Shown: positions 43,013 through 50,133 of the stretch, piece by piece
How positions within the stretch are numbered: the first letter of the stretch is position 1
How the letters are laid out: every line of letters starts with the position of its first letter
DNA from: AG-12 sp027319585
GTDB taxonomy: Bacteria; Chloroflexota; Dormibacteria; Aeolococcales; Bog-877
Assembly (NCBI GenBank): GCA_027319585.1
Contig: DAHVMY010000004.1
Location: 3,280-67,279 of the forward strand
Reading direction: 5' to 3'
DNA length: 64,000 nt
Made by a program: the position numbers and the translations under genes
The notes under the pieces: generated by a model
The model's database searches: none
What the model was told of the DNA's origin: nothing
The model's input: the letters and a program-made list of their open reading frames with translations, nothing else

Positions 43013-43783
43013 TCAGTAGAGAGCTGCGGCCAGCCGGCTCCGGCCCTCCACCACCGCGGGGTGGTCGGGACCTAGCTGCTCGAAGCAGTAAAGGCAGATT
43101 CGCCGCAACCGGTCACGCGCATCACCGGAGTGGGAGGCGACCATGGTCGTCGCGCGGGCAGCAGCCTCGTCCCAGCGCTCGGCGGCCAGCTGCGCGAGCA
43201 GATCGGTGTCGCTCGGATCGTGACTCTGCTGCTGGCACAGCTCGGCCCAGGCCGCGAGCCCGTCACAGGTGCGGTCCTGAGGTGCCTGGCCGGCCACCTC
43301 GAGGGCCTCGGCACAATTCCCGTTCCGGATCAACAGCAGGGTCAGCGCCCGCCTGGCCGGCAGGTGGGACGGATCGAGGCTCAGCGCCTCCCGCAGCGAG
43401 GCTTCATCGCCCAGCTCAACCAGCCGGTCCGCCGGCGAGGGCAGGAGCCCACTCAAAAACGACCTCACCATGGTGGCGGGCTGAGCCCCAACGAACTCCG
43501 CCACGACCTCGCCGCCCCGAAACGCCTTAACGGCCGGGATGCCGCGAACCTGATAGCGCTGCGCCAGTTCCTGGTTGGCGTCGACGTCGAGGGTGCGGAG
43601 CAGGACCGCCCCTTCCATGGAGTCCACCGCGGCCTCCAGCACCGGGCCGAGCTGCCGACATGGTCCGCACCAGCTGGCCCAGAAGTCGACCACCACCGGG
43701 ACCTCCCGGGAGCGCTCGATCACCTCTTGGGCGAAGGTCGACGAGTCGACCGCCATCCTTACCGCCGGGGCTGTGGGGCTCAT
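43013..43783 (-). CDS. thioredoxin-TPR protein (CnoX/YbbN-like)
   Basis: 256 residues. Thioredoxin domain (about 10-115) with active-site WASWCGPCRQL and the cis-Pro in GIPAVKAF. The C-terminal half (about 120-256) contains TPR-like helical pairs, e.g. LSLDPSHLPARRALTLLLIR. This architecture is that of CnoX chaperedoxins, which protect proteins from oxidation and hand them to chaperones; unlike E. coli CnoX (SxxC) it keeps a redox-active CGPC. Third gene of an operon headed by a cold-shock protein. Confidence 0.9.
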   Translation of the reverse strand: MSPTAPAVRMAVDSSTFAQEVIERSREVPVVVDFWASWCGPCRQLGPVLEAAVDSMEGAVLLRTLDVDANQELAQRYQVRGIPAVKAFRGGEVVAEFVGAQPATMVRSFLSGLLPSPADRLVELGDEASLREALSLDPSHLPARRALTLLLIRNGNCAEALEVAGQAPQDRTCDGLAAWAELCQQQSHDPSDTDLLAQLAAERWDEAAARATTMVASHSGDARDRLRRICLYCFEQLGPDHPAVVEGRSRLAAALY

Positions 43784-43786
43784 GGC

Positions 43787-44212
43787 TCAGGGGATCGGCC
43801 GGCGGCGGTCGTCGGTCTCGACCACACCGGTCCCATGGGTGCACACACGATCGGCCCAGCCCAGATAGTTCTGCACGATCCTCACTGCCGAGGGAACCAT
43901 CGACCGCCGCCGAGCCTCGGCGGTGTCAGCATGCACCGACAGCGCCGCATGGACGGCGGCGACGTGACGGAGGAACTCGTCGTGGGTGATCCGCGCCTCC
44001 CCAAGTGGGGCCCACAGGTCGGGAGGGAAGCCCAGCGCGCGCATCGCGCGCTGGGCGTCTCTCACATCGAATAGACAGGTCTTCCGTCGCCCGTCATGCA
44101 AGAACCCGCACTGCCAGGGGTCGTAAAGCGAATTACGAGCCGGCGGGAGGTCAGGATGAAGGCGCCGAAAGGGGCGCTGGACCGGCGGCTTGCCGACGGC
44201 CTGCGCCACCAT
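43787..44212 (-). CDS. conserved-looking hypothetical in the cold-shock/thioredoxin operon
   Basis: 141 residues, soluble, no family recognised. Distinctive segments are DPWQCGFLHDGRRKTCLFD (two Cys ten residues apart), RDAQRAMRALGFPPDLW and a helical MVPSAVRIVQNYLGWADRVC; a fourth region is rich in His. ATG 44212 overlaps the cold-shock stop (ATGA) and only three bases separate its stop from the thioredoxin gene, so it is embedded in the operon. The start and the spacing argue that it is a real gene. Confidence 0.7.
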   Translation of the reverse strand: MVAQAVGKPPVQRPFRRLHPDLPPARNSLYDPWQCGFLHDGRRKTCLFDVRDAQRAMRALGFPPDLWAPLGEARITHDEFLRHVAAVHAALSVHADTAEARRRSMVPSAVRIVQNYLGWADRVCTHGTGVVETDDRRRPIP

Positions 44213-44409
44213 CAGGCTGCGCGAACGCGCCCCGCCCGAGGCCCCCTGGTGCTTGGCTCAATCTCAAACTCGACCTGAGCGCCGCGGGTCAGCTGCTCGA
44301 AGGCACCGCCCTCCACGCTGGAACGGTGGAAGAAGTACTCCACGCCATCCTCAGCGGCTAGAAACCCGAACCCGCGCTCATTGACTGACTTGATTGTTCC
44401 GATCGGCAT
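44212..44409 (-). CDS. cold-shock domain protein
   Basis: 65 residues, single CSD. RNP1-like ERGFGFLAAEDG and RNP2-like YFFHRSSV are present, as is the initial GTIKSVN (usually GTVKWFN, so the exposed Trp and Phe are replaced). These substitutions make it a divergent member. RNA or ssDNA binding is likely. GGGAG lies about eight bases before the ATG; first gene of a three-gene operon. Confidence 0.92.
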   Translation of the reverse strand: MPIGTIKSVNERGFGFLAAEDGVEYFFHRSSVEGGAFEQLTRGAQVEFEIEPSTRGPRAGRVRAA

Positions 44410-44618
44410 CTACCATCTCCCGTGCCGCTACGCGGCCATCCTCGCGAGCCAAATCGATCGACCGGCTCGCGAGGGAAGCGGCGTCGAACGGCCCCGCAAA
44501 ATTGGCGCGAGGCAACTCGAACTTTAGCACAACCGCCGATCGCGACGGCCCGCGCCCGATCGCCATTCCCCGATCTGGATCCCTGAATCGCGAAGGCAGA
44601 GCGGCCCCCTGGGAGCCG

Positions 44619-44801
44619 TCAGGGGCGGCGGTCGTCGGCCGCGAGCCAGGCGAGTCCGAAAGCGATCAGGGCCAATGCCATAGCCACCCCCTGTACCCAT
44701 AGGTGGTTGCCTCCCTCGGTCCAGGAGAGCCCCAGGCCAATGAGGAAGAAGGCCGCCGCTGCGGCCGCCAGGTACAGTCGGGGGAGATGGGCCAAGCGCA
44801 C
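44619..44801 (-). CDS. small two-helix membrane protein
   Basis: 60 residues with two hydrophobic segments (YLAAAAAAFFLIGLGLSW and VQGVAMALALIAFGLAWLA), GTG start. It overlaps the divergent transglycosylase start by about 15 bases, so either start may be slightly wrong. No family recognised. Confidence 0.5.
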   Translation of the reverse strand: MRLAHLPRLYLAAAAAAFFLIGLGLSWTEGGNHLWVQGVAMALALIAFGLAWLAADDRRP

Positions 44802-45524
44802 GACGGCACTCAGTTAACCACGCCCAAGACCAGCCGCGGGCGTTGGCTGGTGGCGGCGGTGGCGTTGCTCGCGACCTGCCTCTACGCCATCACCTGGATC
44901 GCCACGCCGGATACCCGCGACCTGACCACGCGTATATCCCGGCTCGACGCCGCCCACCACACCCGGCCGCTCCGGCCCGGGGAGGTGCCTCGGTACCTCG
45001 CGGATGCGCTGGTCGCCACCGAGGACTCCAGCTTCTACCAGGACCACGGCGTGAACGTCGAGGGGCTGCTCAGGTCCGCGGGCTACGACCTCCTTCATCT
45101 CTGCGAGTGTCAGGGGGGATCAACGATCACCGAGGAGCTGGCGGACGACATCTACATGGGCGGCACCGACCACTCCGTCTGGGGCCGGTGGTGGGACATC
45201 ATCCTGGCCCTGAAGATCGAGGACCACCTGACCAAGACTCAGGTGCTGGACGCATTCCTGTCCGAGGTCTACCTGGGTGATGGAGCCGTCGGCGCGCTGC
45301 AGGCCAGCCGGGTCTACTTCCATCGACCGTTGTCGACCATCACCCTCGCTCAGGCGGCGTTGCTGGCGGGCCTGCCCCAGTCCCCGAGTCTGCTCAACCC
45401 GCTCCGCCACCCCGCCGCGGCCCGAGCCCGGCGTGAGGATGTCCTGGAGCTGATGCAGCAGGACGGGTACATCACCGCATCCCAGGCTCGGGCCGCCGAG
45501 CGCCAGCCCCTGCTGCCGCCCTGA
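44787..45524 (+). CDS. monofunctional GT51 peptidoglycan glycosyltransferase
   Basis: 245 residues. One N-terminal membrane helix (RWLVAAVALLATCLYAITW) anchors an extracellular GT51 domain. Motif 1 ATEDSSFYQDHG has the catalytic Glu, motif 2 is GGSTITEEL where QQL is the norm, and SEVYLGDGAVGALQASRVYF and AQAALLAGLPQSPSLLNP follow. There is no transpeptidase domain, so it polymerises lipid II only. GGGGAG abuts ATG 44787, leaving too little spacing, so the start is uncertain by a few codons. Confidence 0.88.
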   Translation: MGQAHDGTQLTTPKTSRGRWLVAAVALLATCLYAITWIATPDTRDLTTRISRLDAAHHTRPLRPGEVPRYLADALVATEDSSFYQDHGVNVEGLLRSAGYDLLHLCECQGGSTITEELADDIYMGGTDHSVWGRWWDIILALKIEDHLTKTQVLDAFLSEVYLGDGAVGALQASRVYFHRPLSTITLAQAALLAGLPQSPSLLNPLRHPAAARARREDVLELMQQDGYITASQARAAERQPLLPP

Positions 45525-45544
45525 CCCTGCCCCACCTCATTGGG

Positions 45545-46537
45545 TCAGGCGGGATGGTCTGGGGGACGCTCCAGGAATCGCCAGGCATCCGCCAAGATCT
45601 GGTCCAGCCCCGGCTTGAGAGGATGCCACCCCAGCTCGTGCTCGATCCTGCCGCTCGAGGCGACCAGCACCGCGGGGTCCCCGGGCCGCCGCGGTGCGAC
45701 CCGGATGGGGATGGGGCGGCCCGTCACCCGCCGGGCGGCCTCGACCACCTGCAGGACGGAGAAGCCCGCACCGTTGCCGAGGTTGTAGATCCGGTGGTCA
45801 CCTCCGTGGTCCGGAGCCGGTCGGGCGATCGACTCCAAGGCCAGCAGGTGAGCGCGGGCCAGGTCCTCGACGTGAACATAGTCGCGGATGCAGGTGCCAT
45901 CCGGCGTCGGATAGTCATCCCCGAACAGGACCAGTTCAGGCGCGAATCCGGACGCCACCCGCAGTAGGTTCGGGACCAGATGGGTCTCGGGTGAGTGCCT
46001 CTCCGTGGCCCCCGCCACGGCGCCGGCGACGTTGAAATAGCGCAGGCTGACGGCCAAGAGGCCATGGGCCACCGCCTCATCCCCGATCATCATGTCGACG
46101 GCCAGCTTCGACCTCCCGTACGGGCTGGTCGGGGCGACTCGCGCCGACTCCGTGATCGGAACCGACTCCGGCTCGCCGTAGGTGGCGGCTGTTGAGGAGA
46201 AGACCAGACGCCGAACGCCAGCTGCCCTCATGGCGTCCAGGAGGGTCCTGGTTCCGCAAACGTTGGTCGACCAATACACCTCGGGCACCGCGACGGACTC
46301 CCCGACCAATGACCGGGCCGCGAAATGCATCACAGCACCAATGCCGCGCCGGAGCGCAGCCGTGAGCGCATCGCCGTCGGCAATGTCGGCCTCGATGAAG
46401 TCAACGGTGGCCGGGACCGCGTCCCGATGACCCGTGGCGAGGCTGTCGAGGACGACGGGCTCGTGGCCTGCCTCCATCAGGGCCCGGGTCACCACACTTC
46501 CGATGTACCCCGCGCCCCCCAAGACCAGGACCTTCAA
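45545..46537 (-). CDS. galE: UDP-glucose 4-epimerase
   Basis: 330 residues, extended SDR that interconverts UDP-glucose and UDP-galactose. NAD motif LVLGGAGYIGS at the start, catalytic Ser in FSSTAATYG and SPYGRSK (Tyr-x3-Lys) near residue 145, and RDYVHVEDLARAH near residue 225. TTG 46537 is chosen because GGAGG lies exactly eight bases upstream; the in-frame GTG at 46546 overlaps that ribosome binding site. It would supply UDP-galactose for surface glycans. Confidence 0.95.
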   Translation of the reverse strand: MKVLVLGGAGYIGSVVTRALMEAGHEPVVLDSLATGHRDAVPATVDFIEADIADGDALTAALRRGIGAVMHFAARSLVGESVAVPEVYWSTNVCGTRTLLDAMRAAGVRRLVFSSTAATYGEPESVPITESARVAPTSPYGRSKLAVDMMIGDEAVAHGLLAVSLRYFNVAGAVAGATERHSPETHLVPNLLRVASGFAPELVLFGDDYPTPDGTCIRDYVHVEDLARAHLLALESIARPAPDHGGDHRIYNLGNGAGFSVLQVVEAARRVTGRPIPIRVAPRRPGDPAVLVASSGRIEHELGWHPLKPGLDQILADAWRFLERPPDHPA

Positions 46538-46772
46538 TGTGATCACCTCCGCTTCCGGGCGGCCTCCGCCGCCGCAGCCGGCGGGGTGGCTTCGTGACTG
46601 CAGCGAGCATCGTAAGGGGCGCGAGTTCGCCGCTCCTCGCCCACCCCCTCGGCCCCCCCGTCGGGCTGAGCCGACCCGACGACCTGAAGGACAGCCCTAC
46701 CGACTAGACTGGCACACTGTCCTGCGACCGTACCCCTGGCTCGGTCTCACAGGGGCTCCGGAGGAGATCCGG

Positions 46773-46848
46773 GCCGAGGTAGCTCAGTTGGTAGAGCACG
46801 GGTCTGAAAAACCCGGTGTCGGCGGTTCGATCCCGCCCCTCGGCACCA
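46773..46848 (+). tRNA. tRNA-Phe (anticodon GAA), CCA encoded
   Basis: Complete cloverleaf: acceptor GCCGAGG/CCTCGGC, D arm GCTC-AGTTGGTA-GAGC, anticodon arm around CTGAAAA, T arm GGCGG-TTCGATC-CCGCC, discriminator A and an encoded CCA. TTTTT follows directly. A TAGACT hexamer at 46705-46710 may be its -10 box. The 3' end abuts an integrase remnant, so this tRNA is the probable attachment site of the neighbouring island. Confidence 0.97.
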
Positions 46849-46959
46849 GTTTTTGATCTCAAAGCGCCCCCCAGACACCGACACCGGCCTGGCGTTTGAT
46901 CCAACCGTTGATCCAACCCGGGTGGACGCCAGGAGACGTGCGTGGACGGTGAGAGCCCC

Positions 46960-47247
46960 TCACCCCTCGGCCAGAGCCGCCTCGATCGCCCCGATCGCGG
47001 TTCGCTGCATGGTCTCGGTGGCGTGGGAGTAGGTGTCGAGGGTGGTCCCGACGGTCGCGTGCCCCAGCATCTCGGACGCGATCTTGGGATGGACACCCGT
47101 GCCGAGCGTCACGGTGGCAGCGGTATGTCTCAGATCGTGGAACCTTATGGACGGCAGCCCGGCCTGAACCAGCAGGGGATGGAACGAGCGGCGCAGCATG
47201 TTCCCTGGATCCAGGGGCTCGGCCAAGGCGAAACTCCTGGTCGTCAC
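46960..47247 (-). pseudogene. tyrosine recombinase (phage-type integrase) C-terminal remnant
   Basis: About 95 residues remain of a protein usually 350-400 long. The catalytic boxes HDLRHTAAT (His-x2-Arg) and LGHATVGTTLDTYSH (His, then nucleophile Tyr) are intact, while the first catalytic Arg and the whole N-terminal DNA-binding part are missing. Homology ends near 47230, where an unrelated gene fragment begins on the other strand. Its 3' end lies 110 bases from tRNA-Phe, the usual arrangement for integrases that use a tRNA 3' end as attB. Confidence 0.88.
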
Positions 47248-47504
47248 GAATTGCGCGACGTCCTATGTGGTACAAGACGCCCTCGCCGCCGATGCCGACC
47301 GCGGGGTGGCGGTCGACGTTCTTCTCAATCCTCTGGGCTATGGTGCCAAGGGCGCGGCCTCCTGGCTATCGAACCGTCGAGTTCATGTCCGCTGGGCCCC
47401 GGACTCCCCCTACCTCCACGCCAAAGTGATCCTCTCCGCCACCGAAGGACTTGGCGGGAGTGCCAACCTCAGCTACCACGGGCTGAGCATCAACCGAGAG
47501 ATGG
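47231..47504 (+). pseudogene. phospholipase D-like domain remnant
   Basis: A fragment of about 90 residues with the second half of a PLD domain: LLVVTNCATSYVVQDALAA, then YLHAKVIL and GSANLS, which form an HxK...GSxN catalytic motif. Both ends are missing: the left end meets the integrase remnant and the right end stops where the direct repeat at 47505 begins. Such domains occur in nucleases and defence proteins, but the remnant cannot be assigned further and has no plausible start codon of its own. Confidence 0.75.
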
Positions 47505-47587
47505 ACGCCATGGCGCCCGCGTCGCTGCTTCCCGCCGCATGGGCCTGGGGTACTGCCCTCTGGGCCAAGGGGACGCCGGCGGGCTGA
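47505..47587 (+). repeat. direct repeat copy A
   Basis: 83 bases beginning ACGCCATGG and ending GGCGGGCTGA, repeated at 48239-48322 in the same orientation with about nine differences by eye, the last 40 bases nearly identical. It starts exactly where the phospholipase D remnant stops and ends 11 bases before the PIN-toxin stop. Confidence 0.9.
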
Positions 47588-47598
47588 ACGGCCTGCGC

Positions 47599-47988
47599 CT
47601 AGACCTCTACGACCCGCAGAGCAGGAGCGAGGCGGCGCACGTCGGCCGCGTCCGAGGTTACGACGACATCACCGCGTGCCGTGGCGACCAGTGCGACCTG
47701 CCCATCAACCACATCGTACGAGCCCGTCGCCGCCAGTAGCCGGCCGACACCGAGAGCTGCCTCGCGATCCAGCGCGGGAACTTGGACGCGACGGTCCCCG
47801 ATGAGTGCCCCGATCCGGGCCTGACGTGCCCCTCCGCGCCAGGTCTGGGCGAGCACCCCAGAGGGGATAGCCACCCCTCCTCCGCCCAGCGCCTCGCGCA
47901 AGAGCAACGCAACCTCCCGGCGTCCCCGCTCCAGGGCAAGGAGAGCTCCGCTGTCCAAGGTCAGTCCTCGAGGACGGCCTTGGCCCAC
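47599..47988 (-). CDS. PIN-domain toxin (VapC-like ribonuclease)
   Basis: 129 residues. Acidic PIN residues are visible in TLDSGALLALERG (first Asp), the middle helices, SYDVVDGQVALVA (third acidic region, Asp) and VVVTSDAADVRRL (last Asp). It should be a Mg-dependent RNase. The reading frame begins upstream of and overlaps the antitoxin stop; GTG 47988 is used here, but a start nearer the antitoxin stop is possible. Paired with the RHH protein encoded just upstream. Confidence 0.85.
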   Translation of the reverse strand: MGQGRPRGLTLDSGALLALERGRREVALLLREALGGGGVAIPSGVLAQTWRGGARQARIGALIGDRRVQVPALDREAALGVGRLLAATGSYDVVDGQVALVATARGDVVVTSDAADVRRLAPALRVVEV

Positions 47989-48191
47989 GCCCGCTCGCTC
48001 TCCGTGGCCTCGCCGCCAGTCTCGGCCAGGATCGCATCCACGATGTCGTCGATGCGATCGTGCTGAGCGCGCTCGGCTACCACTTCGCTGACATAGGAGC
48101 TCAGGTTGGCGGCCCTTCCGGCTGCCACTTCGGCTCGTGCTTGGCGAAGCACGTCCTCAGGCATCGTGATCGTGACCTTCTGCGTTGCCAT
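47961..48191 (-). CDS. ribbon-helix-helix antitoxin (VapB/CopG-like)
   Basis: 76 residues. The N-terminal TQKVTITMPEDVLRQARAEV then NLSSYVSEVVAE forms a ribbon-helix-helix DNA-binding domain; the acidic C-terminal tail would wrap the PIN toxin. It overlaps the toxin gene by 28 bases. TAGGAT lies only six bases before the ATG and a palindrome TCCAGTTCTGGA sits around 48210-48221, so the transcript may be nearly leaderless and autoregulated. Confidence 0.87.
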   Translation of the reverse strand: MATQKVTITMPEDVLRQARAEVAAGRAANLSSYVSEVVAERAQHDRIDDIVDAILAETGGEATESERAWAKAVLED

Positions 48192-48238
48192 ACATTTATC
48201 CTACCAGGAATCCAGTTCTGGACCGCCCCGCACGCTGC

Positions 48239-48322
48239 ACGCCATGGTGCCCGCCGCCCTGCTGCCGGCCGCATGGGCGTGGGGGTACTGCCCTCTGGGC
48301 CACGGGGACGCCGGCGGGCTGA
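48239..48322 (+). repeat. direct repeat copy B
   Basis: 84-base counterpart of the repeat at 47505-47587, same orientation, about 89 percent identical by eye with one single-base gap. It lies 50 bases upstream of the antitoxin start, so the two copies bracket the toxin-antitoxin pair. Confidence 0.9.
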
Positions 48323-48349
48323 GGGGCCAGGAAACTCAGCGGGCCGGGA

Positions 48350-48985
48350 TCAGCGCTTGAGGCTTCCGGGACCGCGCGGCCCAGTGTGCCTGCCTCGGAA
48401 GTTCGGTCCCATCGCCTCTGGCGGCTCTGGCTTATCCACCCCGAGGGACTCCCGCTCTGCCGGGAACATCTCTTCGACCAAGAAGCGCGTCTTGGGCAAC
48501 AGGAGTTCTGGTGGGTACAGACGCTCCACGACCGCGAGGACCTCGTCTCTCGTCTTGAGATCGAGCAACGTGGCGAGGTGGGCGATGTCTCCCCGGTCCT
48601 GCTCGGGCCGCGCAGCCAGCAGCTTCATCCCCAGCAGGAACTCTGGGGAGGCGGCGGTGACTCGTAGGCCTGGCACGTCAAGCACCTTGTTCGCGCCTGG
48701 GTCAGCGCCCGGCACAAAACCCCTGGCCGCGTCGTTGAGCCAGCCATGCGGCAGCCGAAGGTCATCGCCGACGATCTGGGCAGCCTTGTAGATCTCGTCA
48801 GTCGGTGCGAAGACGGCGTCGATGTCGCGGGTCATCCGATCGGCGTCATAAGCAAGGACCATCGCCGCTCCCCCGACCAAGTAAACATCGCCAACCAGCC
48901 CTGCCGTGACCAGTTGTGCGCCTAACCGGGTCAAAGCCTCGATTGCTTGATCCCGGGTTAGGAACCCCGCCCCGCTCGCTGTCAT
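48350..48985 (-). CDS. nucleotidyltransferase-fold protein (DUF6036/AbiEii-like), putative toxin
   Basis: 211 residues. YLVGGAAMVLAYDADRMTRD followed by IDAVF is the GG...D-x-D core of minimal nucleotidyltransferases seen in AbiEii and DUF6036 proteins; EFLLGMKLLAAR near residue 130 is the matching helical motif. ATG 48985 overlaps the stop of the upstream XRE gene (ATGA). By position it is the toxin or effector partner of that regulator. It has a long Pro/Gly-rich tail. Confidence 0.8.
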   Translation of the reverse strand: MTASGAGFLTRDQAIEALTRLGAQLVTAGLVGDVYLVGGAAMVLAYDADRMTRDIDAVFAPTDEIYKAAQIVGDDLRLPHGWLNDAARGFVPGADPGANKVLDVPGLRVTAASPEFLLGMKLLAARPEQDRGDIAHLATLLDLKTRDEVLAVVERLYPPELLLPKTRFLVEEMFPAERESLGVDKPEPPEAMGPNFRGRHTGPRGPGSLKR

Positions 48986-49548
48986 CGCCGCTCCAGTCCC
49001 GCAGCTGTTACGAAGATTCCCCGCTTGGCAAAGGACCGAGGACTCTCGCGCAGGCTCGTGGGGATCCACGCTGGGGCGCCGGCGACGAACCACCAGGGCC
49101 GGGCCACGCGATCGGGATCCTGGGCCCAACCTGGGGCCGGGAGACCCCGCTGGAGGGTCAGGTGTTCCGCCAAGGCGGCCATGAGGGCATCCGTGGCGCT
49201 GTCACCGGTTGGGGCTGGCGCGTCAGCCACCACGAGAGCGGTATCGGCCGGGGTGCCCAGCGCTTCGTCGTCCAGCACCTCCCCCACCAGGCGCCAGGCC
49301 GCCGTGCTCCCGTCGGAGCGGCGCACCTCCGCCATAACGGGAGCCAGGGCTGTCAAGGAAGCCCAGCGGCGCCCTGCGGGCAGGCACGCCTCCACGAGCC
49401 GGTTGAACGTCCCCACATTGGGGACCAGCGCCCCAGACTCATACCGGCTCAAGGTCGCTGACGAAGTCCCCGCGCGGCGCGCGACCTCGCGCTGTGAGAA
49501 GCCGGCGCGTGCCCGTACAAATCGGAGCCGAGAGCTTGCGTCCATCAT
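48982..49548 (-). CDS. XRE-family regulator, putative antitoxin
   Basis: 188 residues. HTH_XRE domain (about 8-60): RFVRARAGFSQREVARRAG then SSATLSRYESGALVPNVGTF. The C-terminal portion (about 70-188) is Ala/Pro-rich with PWWFVAGAPAWIPTSLRESP and probably contacts the nucleotidyltransferase partner. Two Met codons stand at 49548 and 49545. A 9-bp palindrome overlaps the start, consistent with autorepression. Confidence 0.82.
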   Translation of the reverse strand: MMDASSRLRFVRARAGFSQREVARRAGTSSATLSRYESGALVPNVGTFNRLVEACLPAGRRWASLTALAPVMAEVRRSDGSTAAWRLVGEVLDDEALGTPADTALVVADAPAPTGDSATDALMAALAEHLTLQRGLPAPGWAQDPDRVARPWWFVAGAPAWIPTSLRESPRSFAKRGIFVTAAGLERR

Positions 49549-49569
49549 GCTATCGAGAATGATAGCATG
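49546..49569. promoter_or_regulatory. palindromic operator over the XRE start codon
   Basis: CATGCTATC and GATAGCATG form a perfect 9-bp inverted repeat with a 6-base centre (GAGAAT). The left arm includes the ATG at 49548. TATCAT inside it could be the -10 box, leaving almost no 5' UTR. Typical of autoregulated XRE antitoxins. Confidence 0.65.
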
Positions 49570-49670
49570 CCCGAAACTCGTCCGATACCACTCAGCGGAT
49601 CGGGTGCGCCCCTATGCAATCCCGAGCTGAGCTTTAAATCGCCCACTCCCAACCGCAGAGGGGTGCTCCA

Positions 49671-50069
49671 ATGAACCGTCGCGAACTGGCCAAGACCTTG
49701 CAAGCCCAACTGCTCTACGATGGCGACCCCAACGATCCCGTCTTCTCGAGCTTCAACTTCGCCGATGAGACGCTCCAGCTGATCTTCGGACTGATCAAGC
49801 AGAAGCTTGAGGCCGGGGAGGATGTGGCCGTCCGTGGATTCGGCCAGTGGAGGGTCCGAGAGACTCCGGGCGGAATGAGGCGCAACCCCACCCACGAGGG
49901 TCTTCCCGGCCGACGCCCGCGCCTCGGCCGCCAGCCCGGTCAGCGCCAAGGTATCCAACACCAAGGTTTGGCAGGAGCGACGCAGGGCTCCGCCACAGCA
50001 CGGGCGAGGCCAAGGATCGGTCAGGCCGCCCAAGCGGTCAAGATGGAGCCAACGATGCCGGACTCTTGA
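49671..50069 (+). CDS. HU/IHF-like DNA-binding protein, probably frameshifted
   Basis: The first 75 residues look like HU: NRRELAKTL, then FNFADETLQLIFGLIKQKLE, GEDVAVRGFGQWRVRE and GGMRRNP, matching HU's N-terminal helices and GFGxF strand, with a short insertion. After RRNP the current frame turns to Gly/Arg/Gln-rich low complexity, whereas the +1 frame from about 49900 gives VFPADARASAASPVSAKVSN, which looks like an HU C-terminal arm. A one-base indel near 49890 is the likely cause. ATG 49671 has GAGGGGTG upstream. Confidence 0.6.
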   Translation: MNRRELAKTLQAQLLYDGDPNDPVFSSFNFADETLQLIFGLIKQKLEAGEDVAVRGFGQWRVRETPGGMRRNPTHEGLPGRRPRLGRQPGQRQGIQHQGLAGATQGSATARARPRIGQAAQAVKMEPTMPDS

Positions 50070-50133
50070 TGATCGCGGCGTGACAGCGCCTTGATCGGCC
50101 CGGCCGATCGAGCGGGCATGGAGGACGCCGAGG

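Noticed and set aside
44378..44566. 62-codon minus-strand frame upstream of the cold-shock gene
   Set aside because: It overlaps the cold-shock start, and the well-placed ribosome binding site belongs to that gene. No recognisable domain.
46859..47275. 138-codon minus-strand frame overlapping the integrase remnant
   Set aside because: The integrase motifs HDLRHTAAT and LGHATVGTTLDTYSH are in another frame; this one is a shadow.
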